Position numbers and translations under genes: made by a program. From NCBI GenBank assembly GCA_964469505.1, contig CAYXZO010000008.1:1-55308 (forward strand): a stretch of DNA of 55,308 bases, given 5' to 3'. The notes under the pieces were generated by a model. That model did not search any database. It was given only the letters and a program-made list of their open reading frames with translations, and was not told the origin of the DNA. Below, in pieces: positions 26,704 through 34,920 of the stretch (within the stretch, counting starts at the first letter, position 1; every line of letters starts with the position of its first letter). This stretch comes from CAYXZO01 sp964469505. GTDB taxonomy: Bacteria; Fidelibacterota; UBA8477; JABMPR01.

Positions 26704-26953
26704 AGAGTTGCTACGCCATTATGAGCTGGAAGAACCGCTGGAGCGGTGCCGAAGCCTGGTGGTTTGGCCGGAAGCAGTGGGTGAACGTATCGCCAAGGTT
26801 ACCAAGCCGTTGAGCATTCAAAACGGGGTAATGCTAGTTAAGGTCAAGTCTGCCGTGTGGAGGGCGGAACTCACTTTCATGAAGCAGCAAATAATAGACA
26901 AGGTGAATGAAGCAGTAGGTAAACCAGTAGTAAAGGATATCAGGTTTAGATGA
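26660..26953 (+). CDS. dciA: DUF721/DciA-like protein
   Basis: A 97-residue protein with the DUF721 pattern: LSQILKELLRHYELEEPLER, VVWPEAVGERIAKVTKP, then a strand-rich end (NGVMLVKVKSAVWRAELTFM). DUF721 includes DciA, which helps load the replicative helicase in bacteria lacking DnaC/DnaI. Its position between recF and gyrB, next to the origin-like region, fits this role. The start may be the ATG at 26660 or the one at 26678. Its stop overlaps the gyrB ATG (ATGA). Confidence 0.85.
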   Translation: MIKRLKMQPLSQILKELLRHYELEEPLERCRSLVVWPEAVGERIAKVTKPLSIQNGVMLVKVKSAVWRAELTFMKQQIIDKVNEAVGKPVVKDIRFR

Positions 26954-28881
26954 ATCCCAAAGACGCCGCGGTTAAGAACTATACCGCAGAAAAAATAACA
27001 GTTCTCAAGGGTCTGGAAGCCGTTCGCAAGCGGCCCGCCATGTACATCGGTGATGTGGGCAAGCGCGGTTTGCACCATCTGGTGTTCGAAGTGGTCGATA
27101 ACAGTGTGGACGAAGCGCTAGCTGGCTATTGTAATGAAATTCAGGTCACCATTGGGCGGGACAATATCATTTCCGTACAGGATAATGGCCGAGGTATTCC
27201 CGTCGATATGCACCATGAAGAAAAACGCCCCGCTGTAGAAGTGGTTATGACCGTGCTCCACGCCGGAGGCAAATTCGACAAAGGCAGCTATAAAGTATCG
27301 GGCGGTCTCCATGGCGTCGGTGTATCAGTAGTGAATGCCCTCTCTGAATGGCTGAAAGTGGAAGTTTACCGTAACGGACATGTCTATCGGCAGGAATACC
27401 ATCGCGGACATCCCAAGAGCAAGTTGCAAGTGGTGGGTAAGACCAAAAAACGCGGTACGCTGGTGGTTTTCAAGCCCGATGCGGAGATTTTCAAGGTCGC
27501 TGAATTCGACTGGAGCATTCTGGCCGAGAGAATGCGTGAGCTGGCCTTTCTCACGAACGGACTATCCATTTTGCTCCGGGATGAGCGAAATGAGACGCCC
27601 CGCGAAGAAAAATATTACTATCGTGGCGGCTTGAAGGAATTCGTTAAGTACCTGAACGAGGGCAAGCACCCATTACATTCGAAAATAATCACTTTCTCCG
27701 GTGAAAAAGAGGGCGTGCCCATCGAAGCGGCCATGCAATACACCGATGGCTACCAGGAAACGATCCTCACCTATGTCAACAACATCTGTACCATCGAAGG
27801 GGGTAGCCACCTCTCCGGTTTTCGCACGGCGCTGACTAGGACACTGAACACCTATGCCCAGAAGAACAACCTGTTCAAAAAGAACTTCACCTCCCTTTCA
27901 GGCGATGATGTGCGTGAAGGTCTGACGGCAGTACTGTCAGTGAAAATTTCTGAGCCCCAGTTCGAGGGACAGACCAAAACCAAACTGGGCAACAGTGAAA
28001 TAAAGGGGATTGTGGACTCTTTCGTCAGTGAACAACTGGCTGAATTTCTGGAGCAGAACCCCTCGGTCGGAAGGCGGGTAATTGAAAAATCATTGTTGGC
28101 AGCTCAAGCACGCGAGGCTGCCCGTAAGGCCCGTGAACTTACTCGCCGGAAAAGTGCCCTGGACAGCGGAGATCTTCCGGGCAAGTTGGCCGATTGTTCC
28201 ATTAAAGATCCGGCTCAGTGCGAGCTGTTCCTGGTTGAGGGCGACTCCGCCGGGGGTTCCGCCAAGCAGGGACGGGATCGGCGTTTCCAAGCCATTTTGC
28301 CCCTCAGAGGTAAAATCATAAATACGGAAAAAGCCCGGATCGACAAAGTTCTGAACAATAACGAGATCCGCATGATCATCACGGCCCTGGGAACAGGGTT
28401 CAAAGAAGACTTCGATATCTCCAAGCTGCGTTACCATAAGATCATCATCATGACCGATGCCGACGTGGACGGCAGTCATATTCGCACGCTGCTGTTGACT
28501 TTTTTCTACCGCTATCTGCCGGAATTGATCTACAACAAGCATATCTATATTGCTTTACCCCCGCTGTACCGCATCTCGTTAGGTAACCAGGAGCGTTATT
28601 GTTATGATGAAGCTGAAAGGGAACGCATCATCAAACAACTGTCCCGCAATGGCGATACATCCAAAATCAGAGTGCAGCGTTACAAAGGTCTGGGTGAAAT
28701 GAATCCCCAGCAGCTCTGGTCCACCACCATGGACCCTGAAACGCGCTCCTTGTTGCAGATCACCCTGGAGGATGCCGCCGCTGCCGACCGCATTTTCTCT
28801 ACCTTAATGGGTGATCTGGTGGAACCCCGGCGGGCTTTCATTCAAGCCCATGCCAAGCAAGTCACTAATCTTGACATCTGA
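26950..28881 (+). CDS. gyrB: DNA gyrase subunit B
   Basis: A 643-residue GyrB without the large C-terminal insertion of E. coli (804 residues). The GHKL ATPase domain has NSVDEALAGYC, DNGRGIPVD and GGLHGVGVSVVNALS. The toprim domain has EGDSAGGSAKQGRDR, PLRGKIIN and the metal-binding DADVDGSHIRTLL. The C-terminus has RYKGLGEMNPQQLW. With GyrA it introduces negative supercoils. gyrA follows 31 bp downstream, making a gyrBA operon at the end of the dnaN block. Confidence 0.97.
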   Translation: MNPKDAAVKNYTAEKITVLKGLEAVRKRPAMYIGDVGKRGLHHLVFEVVDNSVDEALAGYCNEIQVTIGRDNIISVQDNGRGIPVDMHHEEKRPAVEVVMTVLHAGGKFDKGSYKVSGGLHGVGVSVVNALSEWLKVEVYRNGHVYRQEYHRGHPKSKLQVVGKTKKRGTLVVFKPDAEIFKVAEFDWSILAERMRELAFLTNGLSILLRDERNETPREEKYYYRGGLKEFVKYLNEGKHPLHSKIITFSGEKEGVPIEAAMQYTDGYQETILTYVNNICTIEGGSHLSGFRTALTRTLNTYAQKNNLFKKNFTSLSGDDVREGLTAVLSVKISEPQFEGQTKTKLGNSEIKGIVDSFVSEQLAEFLEQNPSVGRRVIEKSLLAAQAREAARKARELTRRKSALDSGDLPGKLADCSIKDPAQCELFLVEGDSAGGSAKQGRDRRFQAILPLRGKIINTEKARIDKVLNNNEIRMIITALGTGFKEDFDISKLRYHKIIIMTDADVDGSHIRTLLLTFFYRYLPELIYNKHIYIALPPLYRISLGNQERYCYDEAERERIIKQLSRNGDTSKIRVQRYKGLGEMNPQQLWSTTMDPETRSLLQITLEDAAAADRIFSTLMGDLVEPRRAFIQAHAKQVTNLDI

Positions 28882-28912
28882 TAGCTGTAGGTATTTAGAG
28901 AAAGGGTAAGCG

Positions 28913-31390
28913 TTGGAAATTCAACGTCAGAATATCATTCCTGCCAGTCTCGAAGAAGAGATGAAAAAGTCCTACATGGACTATTCCATGTCGGTGATCG
29001 TTGCTCGCGCCCTACCCGATGTCCGCGATGGCTTAAAACCGGTTCACCGACGCATCCTGTACGGCATGCGGGAGCTGGGCCTCCATTACAATCGTCCCTA
29101 TCGTAAATGCGCCCGTATCGTTGGTGAGGTCCTGGGTAAATTCCATCCCCACGGAGACGCAGCGGTTTACGACACCCTGGTACGGATGGCCCAGGATTTC
29201 TCTTTGCGCTATCCCCTGGTGGACGGCCAGGGCAATTTCGGTTCCGTTGACGGCGACGCCCCTGCCGCCATGCGGTACACCGAAGCTCGCATGGCCCGCA
29301 TCGCTGAGGAAATGCTGCGGGATTTAGAGAAAGAGACTGTGCCCTTTGCTCCTAACTTCGACGACAGTCTGCAAGAGCCGACAGTTTTACCTGCCGCCAT
29401 ACCAAATCTTCTAATCAACGGTTCCAGCGGAATAGCAGTGGGGATGGCGACCAACATTCCGCCCCATAACCTGGGTGAAGTAGTTGAGGCCATCATTGCC
29501 CAGATAGACAATCCCCAAATATCCATTCCCGAACTGATGCAGTATATCAAGGGACCCGATTTCCCCACGGGGGCCATCATTTACGGTGCCGATGGTATTC
29601 GCGAGGCTTATGAAACGGGACGCGGCAAAGTCACCATGCGCGGCAGAGCCGTGGTGGAGGAACAAAAAGGCGGTCGCTACAGCCTGGTAATCACCGAGTT
29701 GCCTTTCCAGGTGAACAAAGCGGCTCTCATCGAAAAGATCGCCGCTCTGGTTCACAACAAGAAGATTCAGGGCATCAGTGATCTTCGCGATGAATCCGAT
29801 AAGGATGGTTTACGGATCGTGGTGGAATTGCGGAAAGACGCCGTTCCCCAGGTAGTTCTCAACCAGCTTTATAAACACAGTCAGCTCCAAGAAACTTTCG
29901 GCATCATCATGTTAGCTCTGGTGGACGGAATGCCCCAGGTGCTGAATCTGAAGCAGTTAATACAAGCTTTCATCGATTTCCGCCATGATATTGTAGTTCG
30001 TCGGACAGAGTACGATTTAAGACAGGCCGAGAAAAAGGCTCACATCCTGGAGGGTTTGAAGAAAGCCCTGGACCACCTGGATGAGGTCATCGCCACTATA
30101 CGCGCCTCGAAGAATCCCGCCGAAGCCAAAGTCAACTTAATAAAGAAATTCGATTTTACAGAGGTTCAGGCTCAGGCGATTCTGGAGATGCGTTTACACC
30201 GGCTTACCGGTCTTGAACGACGCAAGATTGCGGAAGATTACAAGGAGACCCTGAAAAACATCGCGCGTTTCAAAGAAATCTTGGCTAACCGCGGCCTGCG
30301 CATGCAGATCATCAAGGATGAACTACTGGAGCTGAAAGAGCGCTATGGTGATGAGCGGCGAACGGAAATTGTCCCCCGGGGGCGGGAATTCACCATTGAG
30401 GATATGATCGCCGAAGAAGAGATGGTCATCACCATAACCCACAAGGGATTCATTAAGCGCTTTCCCGTCAGTGGCTACCGGCGGCAGGCTCGTGGGGGCC
30501 GAGGCTCAACGGGAGCCATGGCCAAAGATGACGACTTTATCGAACACCTCTTCATCGCCTCTACCCATGACTTTCTGCTGTTCTTCACCAATCGTGGCAA
30601 ATGCTATTGGATAAAGGTCCATGAGTTACCCCAGGCCGGCAAAGCCACCAGGGGTCGGGCCATTGTGAATCTCCTGCAGGTGGAGCAGGGCGAAAAAATC
30701 ACGGCCCACATCGCGGTGCGGGAATTCAAGCCCGGCAATTACATCACCATGGTTACGGCCCAGGGACTGATCAAGAAAACCGAGCTGGAAAAATACAGCC
30801 GACCCATACGGGGAGGTATTTACGCCATTGAACTGAGGGAAGGGGATGAGCTGATCTACGCTCAGTTGACCAGTGGCGACAATGATATTCTGCTGGGAAC
30901 GCGCAAGGGTAATGCCATCCGCTTCCACGAGTCCCAAGTCCGGCCCATGGGGCGGCGTACCATGGGTGTGCGCGGCATTAAACTCAACGGATCCGATGAC
31001 CGGGTGGTGGGAATGGTTGTGGTGCGCCGGGAAGGAACGGTCCTGGCGGTATCAGAAAGAGGCTATGGCAAACGCACCGCCATCGCCAATTACAGAGTCC
31101 AGAATCGGGGCGGACAGGGAGTTATCACCCTGAAATCCACCCCCAAAGTCGGTCCCATGGTAGCCTTGCTGGAGGTGGTTGACAACGATGACCTGATGAT
31201 CATCACCGAGAAAGGGGTGCTGATCCGCTTACCGGTAAAACAGGTGCGGGTGATCGGGCGCAACACCCAGGGAGTGCGCTTGATCCGGCTGGACCAAGGA
31301 GACAGCATAGCGGCTGTTACCCGGGTTAGAGAAGAGAACAACCGGGAAGACTCCTCCCCGGAAGAAGTGGAGCCAGACCACGCAGACTAA
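28913..31390 (+). CDS. gyrA: DNA gyrase subunit A
   Basis: An 825-residue GyrA from a TTG start after AAAGGG. The breakage-reunion domain has DVRDGLKPVHRRILYGM, HPHGDAAVYDTLVRMAQ and AMRYTEARM with catalytic Tyr122. The C-terminal beta-pinwheel has the GyrA box as QARGGRG (about residue 525), supporting gyrase rather than topoisomerase IV. The end is acidic. The residue equivalent to E. coli Ser83 is Ala83, while Asp87 is kept. It acts with GyrB in DNA supercoiling. Confidence 0.97.
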   Translation: MEIQRQNIIPASLEEEMKKSYMDYSMSVIVARALPDVRDGLKPVHRRILYGMRELGLHYNRPYRKCARIVGEVLGKFHPHGDAAVYDTLVRMAQDFSLRYPLVDGQGNFGSVDGDAPAAMRYTEARMARIAEEMLRDLEKETVPFAPNFDDSLQEPTVLPAAIPNLLINGSSGIAVGMATNIPPHNLGEVVEAIIAQIDNPQISIPELMQYIKGPDFPTGAIIYGADGIREAYETGRGKVTMRGRAVVEEQKGGRYSLVITELPFQVNKAALIEKIAALVHNKKIQGISDLRDESDKDGLRIVVELRKDAVPQVVLNQLYKHSQLQETFGIIMLALVDGMPQVLNLKQLIQAFIDFRHDIVVRRTEYDLRQAEKKAHILEGLKKALDHLDEVIATIRASKNPAEAKVNLIKKFDFTEVQAQAILEMRLHRLTGLERRKIAEDYKETLKNIARFKEILANRGLRMQIIKDELLELKERYGDERRTEIVPRGREFTIEDMIAEEEMVITITHKGFIKRFPVSGYRRQARGGRGSTGAMAKDDDFIEHLFIASTHDFLLFFTNRGKCYWIKVHELPQAGKATRGRAIVNLLQVEQGEKITAHIAVREFKPGNYITMVTAQGLIKKTELEKYSRPIRGGIYAIELREGDELIYAQLTSGDNDILLGTRKGNAIRFHESQVRPMGRRTMGVRGIKLNGSDDRVVGMVVVRREGTVLAVSERGYGKRTAIANYRVQNRGGQGVITLKSTPKVGPMVALLEVVDNDDLMIITEKGVLIRLPVKQVRVIGRNTQGVRLIRLDQGDSIAAVTRVREENNREDSSPEEVEPDHAD

Positions 31391-31436
31391 ATTTTTCTCC
31401 TCCGCTTCAGATCCTGACTTGGGATCAGCAGTCGAC

Positions 31437-32150
31437 ATGGATCAGGTTTTAATAGCGCGTATTGCCGATAATCTGAAACGTGTTGAAGAGCGTGTTCAGC
31501 AAGCAGCGGCCCGCGCGGGAAGGACGGCGGGGGATGTGACCATCATCGGCGTTACCAAGAGAAAACCTCCGGAGGTGATGCGTGCCGCTTATCAGGCTGG
31601 GATCAGGCATTTCGGCGAGAATCAGATGCAGGAGGCCCTGAAGAAATTTCCCCAGGTGGATCTCGAATCCATAACGAGGCACTTTATTGGTCACTTACAA
31701 CGCAACAAGGCCAAATATCTGCCCCGGTGGTTTGACGTGTTGCATAGTTTGGATTCTAAAGAATTAGCCAACAAGCTACAGCGTGTTTATGCCGCTGAGG
31801 GCCGGCGCTTGCCCGTTTTGATTCAGGTAAATATTTCTGGTCAGACCTCCCATTATGGAGTTGAACCCGCCGCCGTTAGTGATTTTGTCGGTTATTGTCT
31901 TGAACAATCGGCCCTGGAAGTTGTGGGGCTGATGGGAATCGGGCCCCACGTCGATGAACATGATCGCATTCGGGTGGCCTTCCGGGAACTCTTTCGGCTA
32001 GGGGAAGAGCTGAAGCGAGCCTATGGCTCTCGGCTTCCACAATTGTGGCTTTCCATGGGAATGAGTGGGGATTTCGAGATTGCCATTGAAGAAGGGGCAA
32101 CCCATATTCGACTCGGCCAAGTTTTATTTGGCCCCCGCAAGGAGGATTAG
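31437..32150 (+). CDS. YggS/PLPBP family pyridoxal-phosphate homeostasis protein
   Basis: About 237 residues from the ATG at 31437, with a TTG at 31419 as a possible longer start. The PLP-binding Lys is in IIGVTKRKPPEVM (Lys41), followed by HFGENQMQEALKK, HFIGHLQRNKAKYL, GLMGIGPHVDE, LSMGMSGDFEIAIEEGATHI and RLGQVLFG. All are classic for this single-domain TIM-barrel family, which buffers free PLP and affects amino-acid balance. It is often beside divIVA/sepF in other bacteria, as here. Confidence 0.93.
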   Translation: MDQVLIARIADNLKRVEERVQQAAARAGRTAGDVTIIGVTKRKPPEVMRAAYQAGIRHFGENQMQEALKKFPQVDLESITRHFIGHLQRNKAKYLPRWFDVLHSLDSKELANKLQRVYAAEGRRLPVLIQVNISGQTSHYGVEPAAVSDFVGYCLEQSALEVVGLMGIGPHVDEHDRIRVAFRELFRLGEELKRAYGSRLPQLWLSMGMSGDFEIAIEEGATHIRLGQVLFGPRKED

Positions 32151-32152
32151 CG

Positions 32153-32743
32153 ATGGCCAGCATTACCCCCCTAGATATTCGCCGGAAAGAGTTCAACCAA
32201 TCGCCGCTAGGCTACAACCGGGAGCAGGTCAATTCCTTTCTGGAAGCGGTAGCGGCTGAGATGGAAGCCTTAATTCATTCCCAACAGGAACTAGAACAGA
32301 AAGTTTCCCTGTTGGAGGAAAAGCTCAAGGCCTACCGGCGGGTAGAGCAATCTATGAATGAAGCTCTGGTCCTGGCAAAAGATACTGCCAAGCGGGAGTT
32401 GAGCGCTGCCAAACAGGAAGCGGAAGCTATCGTCCAGAAGGCCCTCAGCGAGAAAGAAGCACTGCTTTTTACGGCTAAGAAAGAATTGGCCGAGCTACGT
32501 AGCGAAGCCGCTCTGCTAAGGGGTGAACGAGATCGCGTCCTGCTTGAACTGCGGCGCGTTTTACAATTTCACCTGGAATCCCTGGAGCGGGCTTTTCCCG
32601 AGACGCGACCTAAAGAACCGACAATCGATTTTCAAGAACCGGACAAAACGTTGGAAGACTTTCAGCGCGAAGAGGGGGCTCGGAAAACTCGGGAAGAAGA
32701 GCCGGCAGAACCACCGGAGGATGAGAGTGGTAATTCTGTGTGA
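32153..32743 (+). CDS. DivIVA-domain coiled-coil protein
   Basis: A 196-residue protein. The first 40 residues are the DivIVA membrane-binding module (ITPLDIRRKEFNQSPLGYN, then REQVNSFLEAV). A long coiled coil fills about 40-145, and the C-terminal 45 residues are acidic and Pro-rich. DivIVA proteins bind curved membranes and recruit division, growth or chromosome-anchoring proteins. It follows the yggS-type gene by 2 bp with an AAGGAGG ribosome site, and overlaps the next gene. DivIVA is better known from Gram-positive bacteria, but DivIVA-domain proteins also occur in diderms. Confidence 0.88.
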   Translation: MASITPLDIRRKEFNQSPLGYNREQVNSFLEAVAAEMEALIHSQQELEQKVSLLEEKLKAYRRVEQSMNEALVLAKDTAKRELSAAKQEAEAIVQKALSEKEALLFTAKKELAELRSEAALLRGERDRVLLELRRVLQFHLESLERAFPETRPKEPTIDFQEPDKTLEDFQREEGARKTREEEPAEPPEDESGNSV

Positions 32744-33206
32744 TCCCATGTTCTTCTCCGATCTGGTGGGTTGGCTACCGGGCGAATCCGTATATGCCTT
32801 TCGTGAGGATGAGGAGCCCCAGACCTTTCTAGCGGACCGTTTTGAGGGCCCTTTCGTTTGTTTGTTCAATCCAAAAATCCATTTGAAAGAAAATGTTCCG
32901 GTGAAAGACCATATCAACCTGACCGGTGATAATCCTCTCCGCAAGCAATGGGGTGACCCTAAAATTCCCCGCTTTCCAGATATGAGCAGGATTTACCAGG
33001 GTGACGGCGAGGGCCGCATTATTGTTTTCGGTGACCATCCGGCCCTCAACGATTTCCCGGAAGAGACCATCCCTGTTCGTCATGGATTGGGGGAGGTGCT
33101 CTATCTGGCAGCCAGAGGAAAAACTATCTACGGTTGGGTGGTTGGGGATTTACCTGAAATGTACCAGGAGGTAGTATCTTTCAGGGAAGAGAAGTTAAGC
33201 GAGTAA
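32727..33206 (+). CDS. Short purine-nucleoside-phosphorylase-like protein
   Basis: About 159 residues from the GTG at 32727, placed 6 nt after GGAGG; an ATG at 32721 is directly next to that GGAGG. Residues 60-71 read KDHINLTGDNPL and 81-90 read PRFPDMSRIY, the paired motifs of purine nucleoside phosphorylase (DHINLTG.NPL and FGPRFPDMS.Y). Full-size enzymes are about 270 residues and carry these at about 155-190. Here the N-terminal phosphate-binding half and the later ETPAE-type motif are missing. The remainder is unique. It may be a reduced, possibly non-catalytic relative. It overlaps the divIVA end by 17 bp and is followed by ssb. Confidence 0.6.
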   Translation: MVILCDPMFFSDLVGWLPGESVYAFREDEEPQTFLADRFEGPFVCLFNPKIHLKENVPVKDHINLTGDNPLRKQWGDPKIPRFPDMSRIYQGDGEGRIIVFGDHPALNDFPEETIPVRHGLGEVLYLAARGKTIYGWVVGDLPEMYQEVVSFREEKLSE

Positions 33207-33231
33207 TTATTGGATAGGTAAGGAGCATGCG

Positions 33232-33663
33232 ATGCAACGAAACAGTGTAAATAAAGTTATTTTGGTAGGAAGAGTTGGACGGGACCCTGAATCCCGGGAA
33301 GCACCTTCCGGAGTCAAAATAGTCAATTTTTCTCTGGCAACGGACAATGTACGCCGGACCCCCAGCGGGGAGCGCGTTTCCGAAACGGAATGGCATCGCA
33401 TTTTAACCTTCGGCAAACTGGCGGAGTATGTGGCCGGCTATGTGCGGTCCGGCGATTTGATATATACCGAGGGCAGACTACAAACCCGCAGTTGGGAAGA
33501 TTCCAACGGCAAACGTCACTGGCGGACTGAAATCATTGCCAGTAACATAACCACCTTGCAGCGCCGTACCCGTGAGAGCGAACCGGCACCTGCGTCGCCG
33601 GCAGAAGAAACCCCTCCAGAGACGGATTTCCCGGCTGAGGACGATAGTGACCTTCCATTCTGA
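33232..33663 (+). CDS. ssb: Single-stranded DNA-binding protein
   Basis: A 143-residue SSB. The OB fold begins VNKVILVGRVGRDPESRE and has FSLATDN, TEWHRILTFGKLAEYV, GDLIYTEGRLQTRSW and ITTLQ. A disordered acidic, Pro-rich linker leads to the C-terminal tip DSDLPF, which docks partner proteins. It protects single-stranded DNA in replication and repair. It ends the replication block; the next genes have their own strong promoter. Confidence 0.96.
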   Translation: MQRNSVNKVILVGRVGRDPESREAPSGVKIVNFSLATDNVRRTPSGERVSETEWHRILTFGKLAEYVAGYVRSGDLIYTEGRLQTRSWEDSNGKRHWRTEIIASNITTLQRRTRESEPAPASPAEETPPETDFPAEDDSDLPF

Positions 33664-33815
33664 TCTAATCGGCCTTTAGAAGCGTGAATTAGGGCCACTT
33701 GCGGCGGCATTCACCCTTATCTGACCCCCGGTTTTTCCCCAGATACTGTGGTTTGCCAGAGTTTCACCTCAATATGTAGTATCACTTAAACCACTTTCTT
33801 AAGTATTCGCTCTAA

Positions 33816-33859
33816 CCCCCTAAAAAATAGCGGATAAGTCTTGACAAGGCTTTAGGGGG
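33816..33859. repeat. Inverted repeat overlapping the motor-operon promoter
   Basis: CCCCCTAAA (33816-33824) and TTTAGGGGG (33851-33859) form a perfect 9-bp inverted repeat with a 26-nt centre. The right arm lies entirely in the -35/-10 spacer of the promoter at 33841-33869. It may be an operator for a dimeric regulator; a terminator for ssb is less likely because no T run follows. No regulator is identified. Confidence 0.5.
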
Positions 33860-33869
33860 GCTCTATATT
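33841..33869 (+). promoter_or_regulatory. Strong sigma-70-type promoter of the MotAB-FliFG-like operon
   Basis: A consensus TTGACA (33841-33846), a 17-bp spacer and TATATT (33864-33869) predict transcription from about 33876. It stands 71 bp ahead of the first gene start chosen (33940). There is no other clear promoter before 42464, and the downstream genes overlap or nearly touch, so it probably drives the whole eight-gene operon. An inverted-repeat arm sits within the spacer. The sequence from 33664 to 33810 holds nothing else I can support. Confidence 0.75.
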
Positions 33870-33939
33870 CGAGTAACAAGCGGTGCAGGACAGACATGCC
33901 GCCTTATATAAGAAACTCGCCAGGAAAGTAGGTTGCCGT

Positions 33940-34920
33940 ATGATTCGGTACAGAGATTGGGCTTTAATTTTTTCCCTGTTGTTGGTCTTGAGCGGGTGTG
34001 CCTGGTTTGGTAGTAAGAGCAAAACCCCCGAAAAGACCACTAAAGAGAAAACATCTTCAGTCAACACTACGACCACTACCGAGAATACTGCTGCGAAGGA
34101 AACCGCTTTTCCTTACGGATTGGAGGAGAGCGAAAAAAGCCTTATCGATTCCCTTAGGCCTTCCGGACAGTTGAGCGCCGAGGGCAAAAGTTTTGTGCTG
34201 GAGGAACTGAACTACGAAGTCAAGCGCCTGGCCGCGGAGCTCAAGCATGCCCAGCAACAGATTCAAGACATGCAGAGCAAGAGTCAGCTTTGGCTCAATC
34301 CGCTCAGTATATACAGCAAGGAAATCCACCTGCAGAACGGTACCAAGATCTATGGCGACATAGTGGACCAGGATGAAAATGTGCTGCAGGTTAAGACCCT
34401 TATCGGCGTGCTGGCCATCAATCGCGAACAGGTGGTAAGGGTAATAGACAACATTCCCACAACTCCGGCTCCCCAATTGCAGCCCAAGGCGGCCGGTACG
34501 ACAACGTCGCAAACGGTGATTCAACCCACTAATCTTGGAGCCACCACCCAAGCTCGTCAGGCACCGGTTTCCGCAGCGGCGCCCACCACCGCCCCAGCAG
34601 CTAACTGCGTATTGTCCGGTCCCATTCAGGAACGGATGGATCGCAGCAACAATCGGATTCTATACGGGGTGGTGAAGAATATCGGCTCTCGTCGGGCCGA
34701 TTTCGTCAAAGTTAATTTCGTTTTCCGGATGAACTGGAATGGCGACACCCGGGAGTTGACGGCATTCGTCAAGGGATCACACCAGGTGTTCAAAACGGGA
34801 GTTTCCACCGATACTTCCCTACTGCCGGGCGCTTCCGGGGAATTCGAGCTTTACGTGCCCCGTTCTTTCGGGCATTACATAGGCTATTCCTACTCCATAA
34901 GCTGGGAGCAGTATGATTAA
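33940..34920 (+). CDS. Lipoprotein with FxLYD-like domain
   Basis: About 326 residues from the ATG at 33940, chosen because the signal peptide begins there; it ends in the lipobox LSGC (Cys20). A Thr/Lys-rich linker follows, then a helix (about 80-110). Next is a small beta module (IHLQNGTKIYGDIVDQDENVLQVKT... about 120-170) resembling SH3/LSm-like folds. A Pro/Ala/Thr-rich linker leads to a C-terminal FxLYD-like domain (ILYGVVKNIGSRRADFVKVNF, about 240-315). It is probably anchored in the outer membrane. It opens the operon that ends in MotA, MotB, FliF-like and FliG-like genes, and overlaps the next gene by 8 bp. Its function is unknown. Confidence 0.75.
   Translation: MIRYRDWALIFSLLLVLSGCAWFGSKSKTPEKTTKEKTSSVNTTTTTENTAAKETAFPYGLEESEKSLIDSLRPSGQLSAEGKSFVLEELNYEVKRLAAELKHAQQQIQDMQSKSQLWLNPLSIYSKEIHLQNGTKIYGDIVDQDENVLQVKTLIGVLAINREQVVRVIDNIPTTPAPQLQPKAAGTTTSQTVIQPTNLGATTQARQAPVSAAAPTTAPAANCVLSGPIQERMDRSNNRILYGVVKNIGSRRADFVKVNFVFRMNWNGDTRELTAFVKGSHQVFKTGVSTDTSLLPGASGEFELYVPRSFGHYIGYSYSISWEQYD

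Noticed and set aside
28090..28542. Minus-strand reading frame opposite gyrB (150 residues)
   Set aside because: Antisense shadow of the highly conserved toprim region of gyrB.
33664..33760. Terminator after ssb
   Set aside because: Only weak 6-bp complementarity (GTGAAT/ATTCAC) with no T run; not enough to call.
34057..34551. Minus-strand reading frame opposite the first lipoprotein gene of the motor operon
   Set aside because: No ribosome site or family motifs, and the plus-strand gene has a clear signal peptide and fits the operon.
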